A DNA stretch of 64,000 bases from Austwickia sp. (GCA_016711265.1 JADJTI010000006.1:248001-312000); one strand, 5' to 3'. Positions 34,370 through 43,684 are shown, numbered from the stretch's first letter. Translations and numbers: made by a program. Notes: generated from the sequence alone by a model not told the origin.

Positions 34370-35304
34370 TTATGCGGCGATTGACGGATTGTTGCGGTAC
34401 TGGTGGGCGACTTCGACGGGGGTTCGGTAGCCCAATCCGGAGTGGAGTGCTGACGATTATAGAAGACCTCGATGTATTCCGCAATAGCCGAACGGGCCGC
34501 CGCCCGAGTCGGGAACACCATCCGGTACACGAGCTCATTCTTTAACGCCGCGAAGAATGATTCTGCTAACGCGTTATCCCAACATGTCCCGGTCCTGCCC
34601 ATGGACCCGGTGATCTTGTAACGCCGCAAATGAGTTGCGAACTGGGCGCTCGTGTACTGGCTACCCCGGTCCGAATGAAACACAACATCCTCGGCCATCT
34701 CGGTCCGGGCAGCGGCCATGGTGATCGCATCACAGATCAGATCGGTCCGCATGTGATCGGCCATCGACCAGCCGATCACCGCCTTGGTGCAACAGTCGAT
34801 CACCGTGGCCAGGTACACCCACCCGGCCCAGGTCCGCACGTACGTGATGTCCCCGACCAGCCGCCGCCCAGGGGCGTCGGCAGTGAAGTCGCCCTGCACG
34901 TGGTCAGCCACCCCGACAACGTCTGCGCCGGGCATCGTGGTCCTGCGGTAGGAACGAGGCTGGCAGGCCACCAGGCCCAGCTCGGCCATAATGTCCCGGA
35001 CCAGGTCAAGGCCCGCCGATGCAACCCGGTGATCGGCCGAACGGGTCAGGACGGCGTGGACCCGGCGTGCCCCGTACGTCCCTCGGCCGGCCTCGAACGC
35101 CGCCTGCACGTGCACCATGATCACCGCGCGCCGCTGCCCACGGGTCGAGGGTGGCGCGCAGCGCCACTGGTAGAACCCTGAACGGGACACCCCCAGTACC
35201 TGGCACATCGATTGCACGCTCACTGGCCACTGGTCGGGGTCGGCGACCGGCTGGGAGTCCTGATCGGCCAACTCCGCGGCAATGAGCTGGTACTTGTCGC
35301 TCAC
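34370..35304 (-). pseudogene. IS3-B orfB transposase (frameshift near the 3' end)
   Basis: An IS3-family DDE integrase-like transposase: HTH_21 region 'SMCQVLGVSRSGFYQWRCAP', 'RGTYGARRVHAVL', catalytic 'RRLVGDITYVRTWAGWVYLA', 'VFHSDRGSQYTS' and 'CWDNALAESFFAALKNEL'. The native end 'GYRTPVEVAHQYRNNPSIAA' with stop at 34370 lies one frame away, so a base is lost near 34437. As given, the frame runs out of the element into IS3-A and ends at 34219. The GTG start overlaps the orfA stop. Confidence 0.85.
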
Positions 35305-35586
35305 TGCTGCTCCCGCGCGAAGTAGGCCGCTGCTTTTTTTAGGAACTCATTCTGGAGTTTCAGTTCCCTGTTTTCTCGTTCCAAAGCACGCAGTCGTGTC
35401 CGGTCTTCAACACCGAGTTCTTCGCTGACCGGATGTTCCCTACGGTAGGTGGCCACCCAGTTCCCCAGAGTTCCTTCATTGATACCCAGATCCCTGGCCA
35501 CCCCTCGCGATCGGCCGGGTCGATTCGATCACCATCCGTACCGCCTCCTGGCGGTATTCAGGCGTGAACCTACGATATTTCGACAT
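35301..35586 (-). pseudogene. IS3-B orfA (frameshifted)
   Basis: The natural start ATG at 35586 gives 'MSKYRRFTPEYRQEAVRMVI'. One extra G in a GGGG run near 35508 shifts the frame. The rest, 'ARDLGINEGTLGNWVATYRR' with the leucine-zipper-like 'LRALERENRELKLQNEFLKK', is intact to 35301. OrfA supplies the DNA-binding part of IS3 transposases, normally fused to orfB by programmed frameshifting or coupling. Confidence 0.8.
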
Positions 35587-36418
35587 CCAAAACCCTTCCT
35601 GACTGAGAACATCTTCTCAATAGGGTCACTGTCCGTCGAGAGCCCCACACCCCAGATCGCCAGGCGCAGTTCGGCGCGGGTGGTCCAACGGCGGCTGTTC
35701 AGGACGTTCTTTTGAAGGAGGGCGAAGAAGGACTCCATGGCGGCGTTGTCAGCGCTGGAAGCCACCCGGCCCATCGACCCCGACAGGTCGTGCCGGTGCA
35801 GCGTGGCAAGGTAGGGGCGGGAGCGGAATTGGCTGCCCCCTGTCTGCGTGCACCACGCAGCCTCTGACCGTGCCCCGCCCGCGGCGAGACACCGCCATCT
35901 CCAGCGCGTCGACCGCCAAAGTGGCGGGCATCCGCTCCCAAATCGAGTAGCCGACGATCCGGCGTGACCAGACGTCCTTGACCGCGCACAGGTAGAGCTT
36001 CCCCTCACTCGTGGGGTGTTCGGTGAGGTCGGTGAGCCACAGCCGGTTCGGGCCGGGTGCGGTGAAGTCACGTTCGACCAAGTCATCGTGCACCGGCGGT
36101 CCCGGCTTCTTCCAGCGGCCCTTGGTGCGGGCGTGCGCGGAGACGATGCCGGCCCTGGAACAGATTTTCCACACTCGCCGCTCGGAGAGGTCGTGTCCGG
36201 CCGCAGCGAGCTCGTCGGCGATGAACCGGTACCCGAAGCCGGGGTCGTCGGCGTGGACCTCGTAGGCGGCGTGCATCGCGTAGGCATCAACCAGGTCCCG
36301 GGCGCTGACTGGGTCGGCGCACCAGGCATAGAACGCTTGGGGGGGAGAACTTCCAGTACCCGACAGGCCACCGTCACCGGGATCCCATCGACGGCAAGGT
36401 CACGGACCAGCGGGTATA

Positions 36419-36718
36419 TCATTTTGGGGACTGGCCCAGCTTGAGGTTCGCCTGCGAGAGGTAGGCAGCCGCCCGACGCAAGACCTCGTTCTCCTGCTCC
36501 AGCAGCCGGATCTTCCTCCTGGCCTCGCGCAGCTCCTCGTTCTCGGCCTTGGTCACGCCAGGACGGACACCGTCCTCGACGTCGGCTTGATGGAGCCAGT
36601 TACGCAGGCAGGACTCGGAGATCCCGAAGTCCTTGGCGAGCCGAGCGATCGGTGCCTCGCCACGGCGGGCGACCGCAACCACGTCATCACGGAACTCCTT
36701 GGGATGGGGTGCAGGCAT
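36419..36718 (-). CDS. IS3-A orfA (transposase DNA-binding subunit)
   Basis: A 99-residue IS3 orfA: 'HPKEFRDDVVAVARRGEAPI', HTH 'RLAKDFGISESCLRNWLHQA', then a leucine-zipper-like coiled coil 'RRKIRLLEQENEVLRRAAAY'. The frame is undamaged. The start at 36718 (MPAPHPKEF) is chosen over the upstream 36754 because it matches the family start. Confidence 0.85.
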   Translation of the reverse strand: MPAPHPKEFRDDVVAVARRGEAPIARLAKDFGISESCLRNWLHQADVEDGVRPGVTKAENEELREARRKIRLLEQENEVLRRAAAYLSQANLKLGQSPK

Positions 36719-36862
36719 GTCGACATCCTTCCAGTGGGAACTCCTCGTCCCCACAGATCAGGTGTCAACCGAACCTTCAGCAGTCCCAAGAAGCCCTTCT
36801 GGGCTGGGAGTTTGGGACTTGCGACGGAACCAAACCACGCCACTCAGGAGGGCATCTTCAAG

Positions 36863-38288
36863 GTGCGACTTTTTCACACCCTCGGCCGTACGTCGGTTGC
36901 GTTCGACGACTCGAATCTCGTGTCGGCCGGCGGGCGGGTCCCGGTCATGGCGTTGGCCGATCGTGCTGGGCTGCGTGACCTGGCTGATGAACACCTCACT
37001 GTGCCAACCGACAAGGGCGCGAACGCTGGCCTGAAGATCGCCTCGCTGGTGGCCGGGATGGTCGCCGGGGCTGACTCCATCGACGATATGGCGCTGCTGC
37101 GCCACGGGGGGATGAGCCAGCTCTTCCTCAAGACGTATGCGCCCTCCACGCTGGGCTCGTTCCTGCGCTCATTCACCTTCGGGCACGTCCGCCAGCTCGA
37201 CGCCGTCGCCTCCCGGTTCCTGATCGCGATCGCTGGGCTCACCCCGCTGCTGGGCGCGGCCACCACGGTGGACAGCGACAAGGTGGAGTACGCGCTACTC
37301 GATGTCGACGAGACGATCATCGAGGTTCACGGCTACGCCAAGCAGGGCGCCGGGTTCGGGTACACCAAAGTCCGCGGGCTCAACGCACTGCTGGCCACGC
37401 TCGCGACCCCAACCACGGCGCCGGTGATCGTTGCCCAACGGCTCCGCAAGGGCTCGGCCGGGTCACCCCGTGGTGCCAAACGACTGGTCGGTGACACGGT
37501 TTGGACGACCCGGCGGATACTTGGGAAGGCGCGGCCAGTGCTGGTGCGGATGGACTCAGCGTTCTACGGCCGCGGTCCGGTCCACGCCGCCCTCAAAGGC
37601 GGCGCCGCGGTTTCGGTGACCGCGCGGATGGATCCCGCGGTCAAGAGGCGATCGCCAGCATCGATGACCACGCGTGGACAGCGATCGAGTACACCGAAGC
37701 CATCTTCGACGAAGAGACAGGCACGTGGATCTCTCGGGCCGAGGTCGCCGAAGTGCCGTTCACCGCGTTCGCCTCGGCCAAGAAGGCCGAGCGGGTCCGG
37801 GCCGCCTGATCGTGCGACGGATCCCGGACTTCCACGCCGAGCGGCACAAGGCAGCCGGGCAGGACACACTGTTCGACACCTGGCGCTTCCACGCGTTCTT
37901 CACCACCACCGACCCTGCTGTCCTCGACACCATCGCCGCGGACAAGACCCACCGCCATCACACGGTCATTGAACAGGTCCACGCCGATCTGAAGCACTCA
38001 GCGCTGGCGCACCTGCCCTCCGGGATCTTCAACGCCAACGCCGCATGGCTCGTGCTGGCGGTCATCGCGTTCAACCTCACCCGCGCCGCCGCCACCCTCA
38101 CCGCGGCGCCGGACATCGCGAAAGCGACCACCGCCACCGTGCGGCGCAAGCTGATCCACGTCCCGGCCCGAGTCGCGTCCTCAGCCCGCCGGATCACCCT
38201 GCACCTGCCCCATGCCTGGCCCTGGCACGACGCGTGGACCCCACTGTTCGACCGCGTCGCCGACCCGCCCGCGACCGTTCTGTCCTGA
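36863..38288 (+). pseudogene. IS1380-family transposase, two frameshifts
   Basis: Three frames join into a full IS4/IS1380-type DDE transposase: 'LVSAGGRVPVMALADRAGLR', 'DSDKVEYALLDVDETIIEVH' (first catalytic Asp), 'VLVRMDSAFYGRG' (second Asp), then 'DDHAWTAIEYTEAIFDEETG', then 'RRIPDFHAERHKAAGQDTLF', 'TVIEQVHADLKHSALAHLPS' (catalytic Glu) and the basic C-terminus. One base is missing near 37645 and another near 37795. GTG 36863 has GGAGGG ten bases upstream. Confidence 0.85.
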
Positions 38289-38505
38289 CCACCCAGCCGC
38301 AAGCGGCGCGACCCGAGAAACCGACGTGGAACACCCCGACAGCGCCGGGCAATCACCCACGCCCCCACACGATCATCAGCCCGCGGACGGCATCACGCCG
38401 ACAGCCGAAGGCTCATCGGTGGATCGAGGCTAGGCGTCGGGTGAAAACGGATCGATGGGGCGCGTTGGACGGGGCTTGGGCTTCACTTGGCCACTGTGGC
38501 ATGAT

Positions 38506-38522
38506 GTTGCGAAAATCGCAAC
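38506..38522 (+). promoter_or_regulatory. Palindromic operator upstream of the XRE-ImmA gene
   Basis: GTTGCGA-AAA-TCGCAAC, with perfect 7-bp arms, is centred about 30 bases before the start at 38543. This is the right size and place for autoregulation by an XRE-type HTH protein. Confidence 0.6.
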
Positions 38523-38542
38523 CGCCTGCCAGAGTGGTGTCC

Positions 38543-39640
38543 ATGAGGACACCACGTGACCGGATCAGGTCGCTGATCGTGGACTCGGGGCTCTCGCAAG
38601 CGGCGTTCTCGGCCGACCTCGGTCTGGATCCGACCAAGCTCTCCAAATCGCTGAGCGGAGCCAGGCGCTTCACCTCAGTCGAACTGGCACAGATCGCTGA
38701 TCGCTGTTCGGTCACGGTCGATTGGATCCTGACCGGGGAGGAGCCGTTGATGGCGACGGCTGCCCGGGCATTCGCCGGCAGCTCACCCGAGCGTGCGGTC
38801 GCTGAGGCGGCACGGCTCGTGGAGTTGCGAGAGTCAGCGGCACGATTGGGATATCCGCAAGAGTGGCGACCAGTGCCCTTGCGAACTTCGAGGACGCTGG
38901 CCTACGAACAAGGCACTGATCTCGCCGCGGAGGCCTCGGCGCGCCTGGCAGCGCTGGGGCTGGACGTGGTCACGCCCGACCTCGCAGGCCTGATCGAAGC
39001 AGCCTTTGGCGCTGATGTCGCCATAACGTCCTTGGGTGACGGTTTCGACGGCCTCGCCGCGTCGACCCCGAAAGCCAAAGTAATTGTCGTCGCGGTCAGT
39101 GCGGTGCCCTATCGGCAGCGCTTCACCCTTGCCCACGAACTGGGACACCTGTTGTCCGGTGATGACCAAGGCATCCATGCCGACGAGGACATCTACTCTG
39201 CTTCGGGGCGCAAAGACCCTCCGAGATTCGGGCGAACGCGTTCGCGGCTGCTTTCCTGATGCCCGAACACCTCCTGCGTGGCGCCGTGACGCCTGGATTC
39301 AGTGGTCAGGACTTCGCCGCTCTCGCGGTGCGACTGCTGGTATCTCCCGCTGCCTTGGCTTACCGCTTGGAGAACTTGCGGCTCATTGACGCGATGGCCA
39401 GCGCGCAATGCAAGTCCATGACGGCCAGGAAGCCGCCCGCCAAGCGAGGGCTCCAGCCAGCATCGGCTCCGCCACCGCATACGCCACGGAGCCAAGGATT
39501 CCGAGCCTCTTGGCACGAGATCTGTTCACCGCATATCTCGATGAAAACCACTCTTCGGCCGTACGCGAGCTTGCTTAGCGTCGACGCCGAGCGGCTCCGA
39601 CAGGACCTCGAGGCGGGAGGGCGAGAGCTGACCCATGGGC
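38543..39640 (+). pseudogene. XRE-family HTH protein with ImmA/IrrE metallopeptidase domain, frameshifted
   Basis: The N-terminal XRE HTH is 'GLSQAAFSADLGLDPTKLSK' and 'FTSVELAQIADRCSVTVDWI'. The ImmA/IrrE domain has the zinc motif 'LAHELGHLLSGDD' (His198). The frame breaks near 39222: 'KDPSEIRANAFAAAFLMPEHL' is recovered only by adding a base. The C-terminal part shifts again near 39430 and in an A-run near 39544 ('LLARDLFTAYLDE', then 'TTLRPYASLLSVDAERLRQD'). Such fusions are common next to a PIN-like gene, as here. Homologues cleave regulators or act with a toxin partner. The end coordinate is approximate. Confidence 0.78.
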
Positions 39641-40130
39641 CGAGCGATCTTCCCGGACAACACCGTGCTGTGCAACTTCGCAGCCGTGGAACGGATCGAT
39701 CTGCTGGTGACCTGGCTGCGGGGTCGTGGGCGATGGACCGAGGCTGTGGCGTTTCGAGGCCAGTCGCTCCGCTCGAGTGCTACCGGACATCGGTCGTTTG
39801 ATCGAGGGTGGCTGGCTCGGCGAACCACTCGAATTCGATGATGAGGTTGACCTCCGGAAGATCGAGCATCTGCGCCGGGACGTCTTTGGCGGTGGGTCGT
39901 CGGCGCCGTTGCAGCATCTGGGAGAAGCCCAGACGTGTCATCTGCTGCAGACCCGGACCGAGTGGTCTGGGTCGATCTGGGTTAGCGATGACCGAGACTC
40001 CCTCGACTACGCCCGCTTCATCGGGGTCCCCACTATGACAACCCGTTTGGTCATGGACTCGCTCGTCGCTGAGGGCGACTTGTCAGAGGTCGAGGCCCAT
40101 CGCCTCCTGGCAGAAATGAGGGATCGGTGA
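39635..40130 (+). pseudogene. PIN-like domain protein partnered with XRE-ImmA, frameshifted
   Basis: The start 'MGRAIFPDNTVLCNFAAVER' has the first PIN aspartate (Asp8). The second half is in another frame: 'VDLRKIEHLRRDVFGGG', 'HLGEAQTCHLLQ' (acidic), 'WVSDDRDSLDYARFIG' (acidic pair) and 'AEGDLSEVEAHRLLAEMRDR'. One inserted base between 39726 and 39800 separates them. The order ImmA then PIN, with the start right at the presumed ImmA end, suggests a coupled two-gene module resembling a toxin-antitoxin pair. As given, the module is broken. Confidence 0.7.
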
Positions 40131-40306
40131 TGGTCGGGAGCTGGAGCATCCCGCCCGCAAGGTTGTCGTGACCTGTCCTTATCAACTGAAGCGGTCCTAC
40201 TCCTGGTACACGACCTCGACGTCCGCGTCATCCACGCCACCACGGCGAACTCCTACGCCAGCTCACCATCAACCCCACACACCTACCAACCACTACGCCC
40301 CCGAAC

Positions 40307-40351
40307 CCACAAAGAAGCCCCCGGACCGAAAGTTCGGGGGCTTCTTTGTGG
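40307..40351. terminator. Strong bidirectional terminator next to tRNA-Leu
   Basis: CCACAAAGAAGCCCCCG (40307-40323) pairs perfectly with CGGGGGCTTCTTTGTGG (40335-40351); on either strand the stem ends in a T-rich flank. It lies 16 bases past the 3' end of the tRNA gene. Confidence 0.85.
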
Positions 40352-40366
40352 TGCTACATCAGATGG

Positions 40367-40450
40367 TGCGCGAGGGGGGAGTTGAACCCCCACGCCCTTT
40401 CGGGCACACGGACCTGAACCGTGCGCGTCTGCCTATTCCGCCACTCGCGC
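40367..40450 (-). tRNA. tRNA-Leu (anticodon CAG)
   Basis: An 84-nt class II tRNA. The acceptor stem GCGCGAG pairs with CTCGCGC plus discriminator A. The anticodon stem-loop is CACGG-TTCAGGT-CCGTG with anticodon CAG, and the variable arm GTGCCCGAAAGGGCGT is long, as expected for leucine. The T-arm GGGGGTTCAACTCCCCC is intact. CCA is not encoded. The 3' end faces the accessory region to the left. Confidence 0.95.
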
Positions 40451-40641
40451 GCGCCCAATCACTCTGCCAGATCGCGGGGTCGATCACAAACCGGCGGTTG
40501 GCTGCTCGCCCAGGCCCCACCAGGCCAACGCCAAACAGGTCCAACCACACCCTGAGCTGCGCTTTAGTGCAGCAGAAGCGAGCCCACGGCGTACTGCGCT
40601 TTCACGTCCCATGGCCAAACGCCCGCCGAACGTCCTCGGAG

Positions 40642-40655
40642 TTGAGTACACTCAA
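40642..40655 (+). promoter_or_regulatory. Palindromic operator upstream of the TetR gene
   Basis: TTGAGT-AC-ACTCAA lies 22 bases before the TetR start and is perfectly symmetric. It is the likely autoregulatory site. Confidence 0.6.
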
Positions 40656-40676
40656 TAACGACACCAAGGGGTACCC

Positions 40677-41336
40677 ATGCCCGAAGCACACCGGCCGACC
40701 ACCCCACCCGGGCGGCGCGAACGGCACAAGGCCGACAAGCGAGACCGGATCACCGCTGCCGCCCGCGCCCGGTTCGCCGCCGCCGGGTATCACGCCACCA
40801 CCACCGCGCAGATCGCCCACGACGCTGACGTCGGCGCGGGCACCGTGTTCCAGTACGCCGCCACCAAACCCGAACTCCTGCTCATGGCGATGAACGACGA
40901 GATCGCCGCCTGCCTGGCCACCGGGACCGCCGCGGCCGCCGAGCAGCCCACCCGCGAGCCCGCCGTGATGACCTTCTTCGCGCCCCTGCTCGAACTGGCA
41001 GACGCGCACGAGGAGAACTTCTCCGTCTACGTGCGCGAGATCCTGTTCGGCCCGCCCGGGCACCACCGCCAGGCCGCGCTCGACCTCGTCGACCGATCCG
41101 AGGTGGCGCTCCGCGACATCCTGGCTCGTCCCGGAGAACACGGCCCGCACGACCAACCACGCCCGGATGCCGACCTGGTCAACGCCGCCCGCGCGCTGGT
41201 CTTCGCCGTCCTGCTCCGAGATCAGCAGCACCCGCCTGGGCCGCAACCCCGAATCCACCACCGCCGACCGGTTGCGCGCCCAACTGCACCTCGTCGTCCA
41301 CGGCATCATCGCCACCGCTGGGGGAAACCAACGTGA
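40677..41336 (+). pseudogene. TetR-family transcriptional regulator (frame disturbed near the C-terminus)
   Basis: A regulator of about 219 residues. The HTH is 'RDRITAAARARFAAAGYHAT' and 'TTAQIAHDADVGAGTVFQYA' (TetR_N). The ligand domain follows. After 'ALVFAVLL' (about 41215) the recognisable sequence 'TTADRLRAQLHLVVHGIIAT' lies in the +1 frame, so an extra base is present; a second shift is needed if it is to end at TGA 41336. That stop overlaps the next gene's GTG (GTGA). It has a good AAGGGG ribosome site. It probably represses itself and the SDR/hydrolase gene. Confidence 0.78.
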
Positions 41337-43108
41337 GCACCCGACTGAGCCAGAGCCACCACGCCGACCCCACCACACCCACGAAGCAGCCCGCTGGCGC
41401 CGTACGACTTCACCCGAGGGCGCGCGGTGGTCACCGGCGCCGGTTCGGGTCTCGGCGCGGCGCTGGCCCACGGCCTCGCGGCCCGCGGCAGCGCCCTCGT
41501 GCTGCTCGATACCGACGCCGACGCCCTCACCCGCACCAGCGACGCCCTGCGCGCCGACCACCCGGGCTTGGCCGTGGTGACGTACGCCGTGGACCTCGCC
41601 GACAGCGCGGCCACCGACCGCGCGCGGCCGCCGACATCCGGGCCCGGTACGACGACCTGACGCTGCTCATCCACGCCGCCACCGAGGGGTAACCGGCCCG
41701 TTCGGCCAGAGCCCGCTGCCCGAGGTGGACCACGCGCTCGCGGTGACCCTGTCCGCCGTACTGCATCTGACCAGCGCCTTCCTGCCAGACCTGAAGCGGC
41801 ATCACGGATCGCACCTGGTCACCGTGGCCGCCGCCGACGGGCTGCTCGACGGGCACGGTCAGGCCGCCTCGGCGGCCGGCCCCTCCGGGGTGCTCGGGTT
41901 CACCGAAGCCCTGCGGCCCGAAGTCGCCGGGCAGACGGGCGTCACCATCGTTCACCTGCTGGCACCCACCACTACCGAAGGCGCCACCGAAGCCGACGCC
42001 GACCAGATCCTCGAAGCAGTACGCCGTCGCCGCCCCCGGGTGGTCCTCGGCGCCGCCGCGTTGGCACCCACGCTGGTCCAGCGGACCCTGCCGCGCACCG
42101 CCGACCGACTGGCCGAACGTGGCGCCCGCCTGGTACAAAGCCTCACGCCACGCACCATCCCCGCCGGCCCGGGTCCCGAACGCGCCCGGGACCTCGATCC
42201 GGTCCCCGAAGAACCCGGTACGGCGCGACTCACCGTGGGTGGACGGGTGGTCCGCTACCGCGAGACCGGGTCGCCAGACGCCCCACCGGTCGTCCTGATC
42301 CACGGGCTCACCCGGGGCCTGGCCGACTGGTCATCCCTGCACCATCTGCTCGGCGACGAGTACCGGGTGATCAGCCTCGACCTGCCCGGCACCGGCCGCA
42401 GCGACCCGCTCGAGCAGCCCCACACCCTGGCCAACCTGTCCGCCGCCGTCGTCGACGTGATGGACGCGCTCAGCGTGACCGCACCCGCCCACCTGTGCGG
42501 CAACTCCCTCGGGGGCGCGGTGGCCCTGACGATCGCCGTCACCCACCCAGGCCGCGTCCGCGACCTGGCTCTGTTCAACAGCGCGGGCTTTGGCACCGAG
42601 GTGGCTCTGGCGCTACGGCTGGCCGGCCTGCGGGGGCTGTTGCCCTACCCGGCCAAACCTTCATGGCGACGCAGCAGCCACATGGAGCGCCTGCTCTACT
42701 TTGACAAGTCCTTGGCAACCCCGGAGCGGATCGGTCACGCCTACACCCTCAGCAAGCGCCCCTGGGCGCTGCGCGTGCTGCTGGAGACCGGCTCCGACCT
42801 GGGCGACATCCGGGGGACCCATCAGCAGTGGCGGACTGACCTGCTCACCCCGCGCCGCGGCCGTCAACCTCCCGACCCTGGTGATCTGGGGCCTGGACGA
42901 TGAGGTGCTTCCCGCGCGTCACCTCGACGCGGTGCCCACGTTCCTGCCGAACGCCCGCACCCACCTGTTTCCGCGCTGCGGGCACATGCCGATGGTCGAG
43001 CGGGCTGAGGACAGCGCGGCCCTCCTCCGGGATTTCTGGTCGACATCAACGACACCGGCCACACCTGCCGTACCAGAGAGACCGGAGACACCGACGGCGA
43101 AGGGGTGA
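41333..43108 (+). pseudogene. SDR-like protein fused to an alpha/beta hydrolase, four frameshifts
   Basis: Pieces in order: Rossmann start 'AVVTGAGSGLGAALAHGLAA' (glycine motif), 'IRARYDDLTLLIHAATEG', 'LPEVDHALAVTLSAVLHLTS', 'GVLGFTEALRPEVAGQTGVT', and then without any stop an alpha/beta hydrolase: 'DAPPVVLIHGLTRGLADWSS', nucleophile elbow 'LCGNSLGGAVAL' (Ser), 'LPTLVIWGLDDEVLPARHLD' (Asp) and 'LFPRCGHMPMVERAED' (His). The catalytic triad is complete. The SDR active-site Tyr and Lys are not found at the expected place. Frames change near 41415, 41625, 41690 and 42850. The substrate is unknown. Confidence 0.72.
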
Positions 43109-43172
43109 CCCGGTTGCCCGGGCCACCCCTGGTCGACTCGCCTGTCGCGTCCGTGTTCAGAGCTCCTGGAGC

Positions 43173-43616
43173 TCAGCCCTCGCTGGCCGTGGAGAGAACG
43201 GCCGACGACGGAGCCGCCGAGTGGCTGACGGTGACCTTGCGTGGCTTGGCTTCCTCGGCCACCGGAATGGTCAGCGTCAGCACACCATCGCGGTAGTCCG
43301 CCGCGATCTTGTCCATCGACACGCCGTACCCCAGCGTGAGCTGGCGCGCGAACGTCCCCGTCGGCCGTTCCCGGGACAGCCACTGCACCGCGGCGTCCCC
43401 GCCCACATCGTTGGTGCGCTCGGCGCGGATGGTCAGGGTGCGGTCTTCGACGTCGATGTCGACGGTCGAGGGGTCGACGCCGGGCATGTCGATACGCGCC
43501 AGGAACACATCACCCTGGCGGTACAAGTCCATCGGCATCGCGGTCGGTGCAGGCGCCCGCATGGCATTGGTCAGCCAGCGGTCGACTTCGTGGAAGGGGT
43601 CGTAGCGGGTGGGCAT
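43173..43616 (-). CDS. Hsp20/alpha-crystallin family small heat-shock protein
   Basis: A 147-residue small chaperone that holds unfolding proteins. The alpha-crystallin domain runs from about 35 to 130: 'VFLARIDMPGVDPSTVDIDV', 'LTIRAERTN', 'GTFARQLTLGYGVSMDKIAA', 'DYRDGVLTLTIPVAEEAKPR'. The GVLTLTIP motif is diagnostic. The start at 43616 has a strong AAAGGAGGG ribosome site. A CIRCE operator lies about 70 bases upstream, so HrcA control is expected. Confidence 0.93.
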   Translation of the reverse strand: MPTRYDPFHEVDRWLTNAMRAPAPTAMPMDLYRQGDVFLARIDMPGVDPSTVDIDVEDRTLTIRAERTNDVGGDAAVQWLSRERPTGTFARQLTLGYGVSMDKIAADYRDGVLTLTIPVAEEAKPRKVTVSHSAAPSSAVLSTASEG

Positions 43617-43684
43617 CGCGCCCTCCTTTCCGGCAGAACCGGGTCCGGCGCAGACGCCACATCGACGCCCAGCGCCCATCCCGA

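Larger units (their letters stand above)
34330..35654 (-). mobile_element. IS3-family element B, inserted in orfB of IS3-A
   Basis: A 1325-bp element flanked by the 3-bp duplication GAT (34327-34329 and 35655-35657). Imperfect inverted repeats (34330-34358 and 35626-35654) agree at 20 of 29 bases, sharing TGGACAGTGA/CGGACAGTGA at the inner side. Removing it restores the IS3-A orfB reading across 'LRLAI' and 'VTWIERTY'. It carries its own orfA and orfB. Confidence 0.88.
34219..36422 (-). pseudogene. IS3-A orfB transposase, split by IS3-B and frameshifted
   Basis: Pieces in order: 'MIYPLVRDLAVDGIPVTVAC' (from 36422), 'GFGYRFIADELAAAGHDLSE', 'PNRLWLTDLTEHPTSEGKLY', 'GCVVHADRG', 'SSADNAAMESFFALLQKNVL', then, after IS3-B, 'WIERTYHRRRRQRALG' to the stop at 34219. 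The DDE residues are D in 'WLTDLTE', D in 'HADRG' and E in 'AAMESFF'. Two indels lie in G runs (about 36335 and 35837). The start overlaps the orfA stop (ATGA). Confidence 0.82.
34178..36787 (-). mobile_element. IS3-family element A, inserted in the IS1380-type element and interrupted by IS3-B
   Basis: The terminal inverted repeats begin GGGACTGCTGAAGGTT at both ends and agree at 26 of 29 bases. The element is flanked by the direct repeat AAGAAG (34172-34177 and 36788-36793), so the target duplication is AAG or AAGAAG. Without IS3-B it is about 1.28 kb. It carries orfA (36419-36718) and a split orfB. A 210-bp fragment of the same element lies inverted at 28268-28477. Confidence 0.88.
34121..38432 (+). 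mobile_element. IS1380-family element, interrupted by IS3-A
   Basis: The left end (GCCTCGATCCACTGATGGGC from 34124) and the right end (reverse complement GCCTCGATCCACCGATGAGC from 38430) match at about 20 of 23 bases. Subtracting IS3-A leaves about 1.7 kb, the usual size for this family. It encodes one transposase (36863-38288). A clear 4-bp target duplication was not found. It is the outermost of three nested elements. Confidence 0.8.

Noticed and set aside
34219..35304. An apparently intact 361-residue IS3 transposase
   Set aside because: Its last 40 residues come from IS3-A, not from IS3-B; the native end of IS3-B orfB is in another frame at 34370. The apparent fusion results from a frameshift plus nested insertion.
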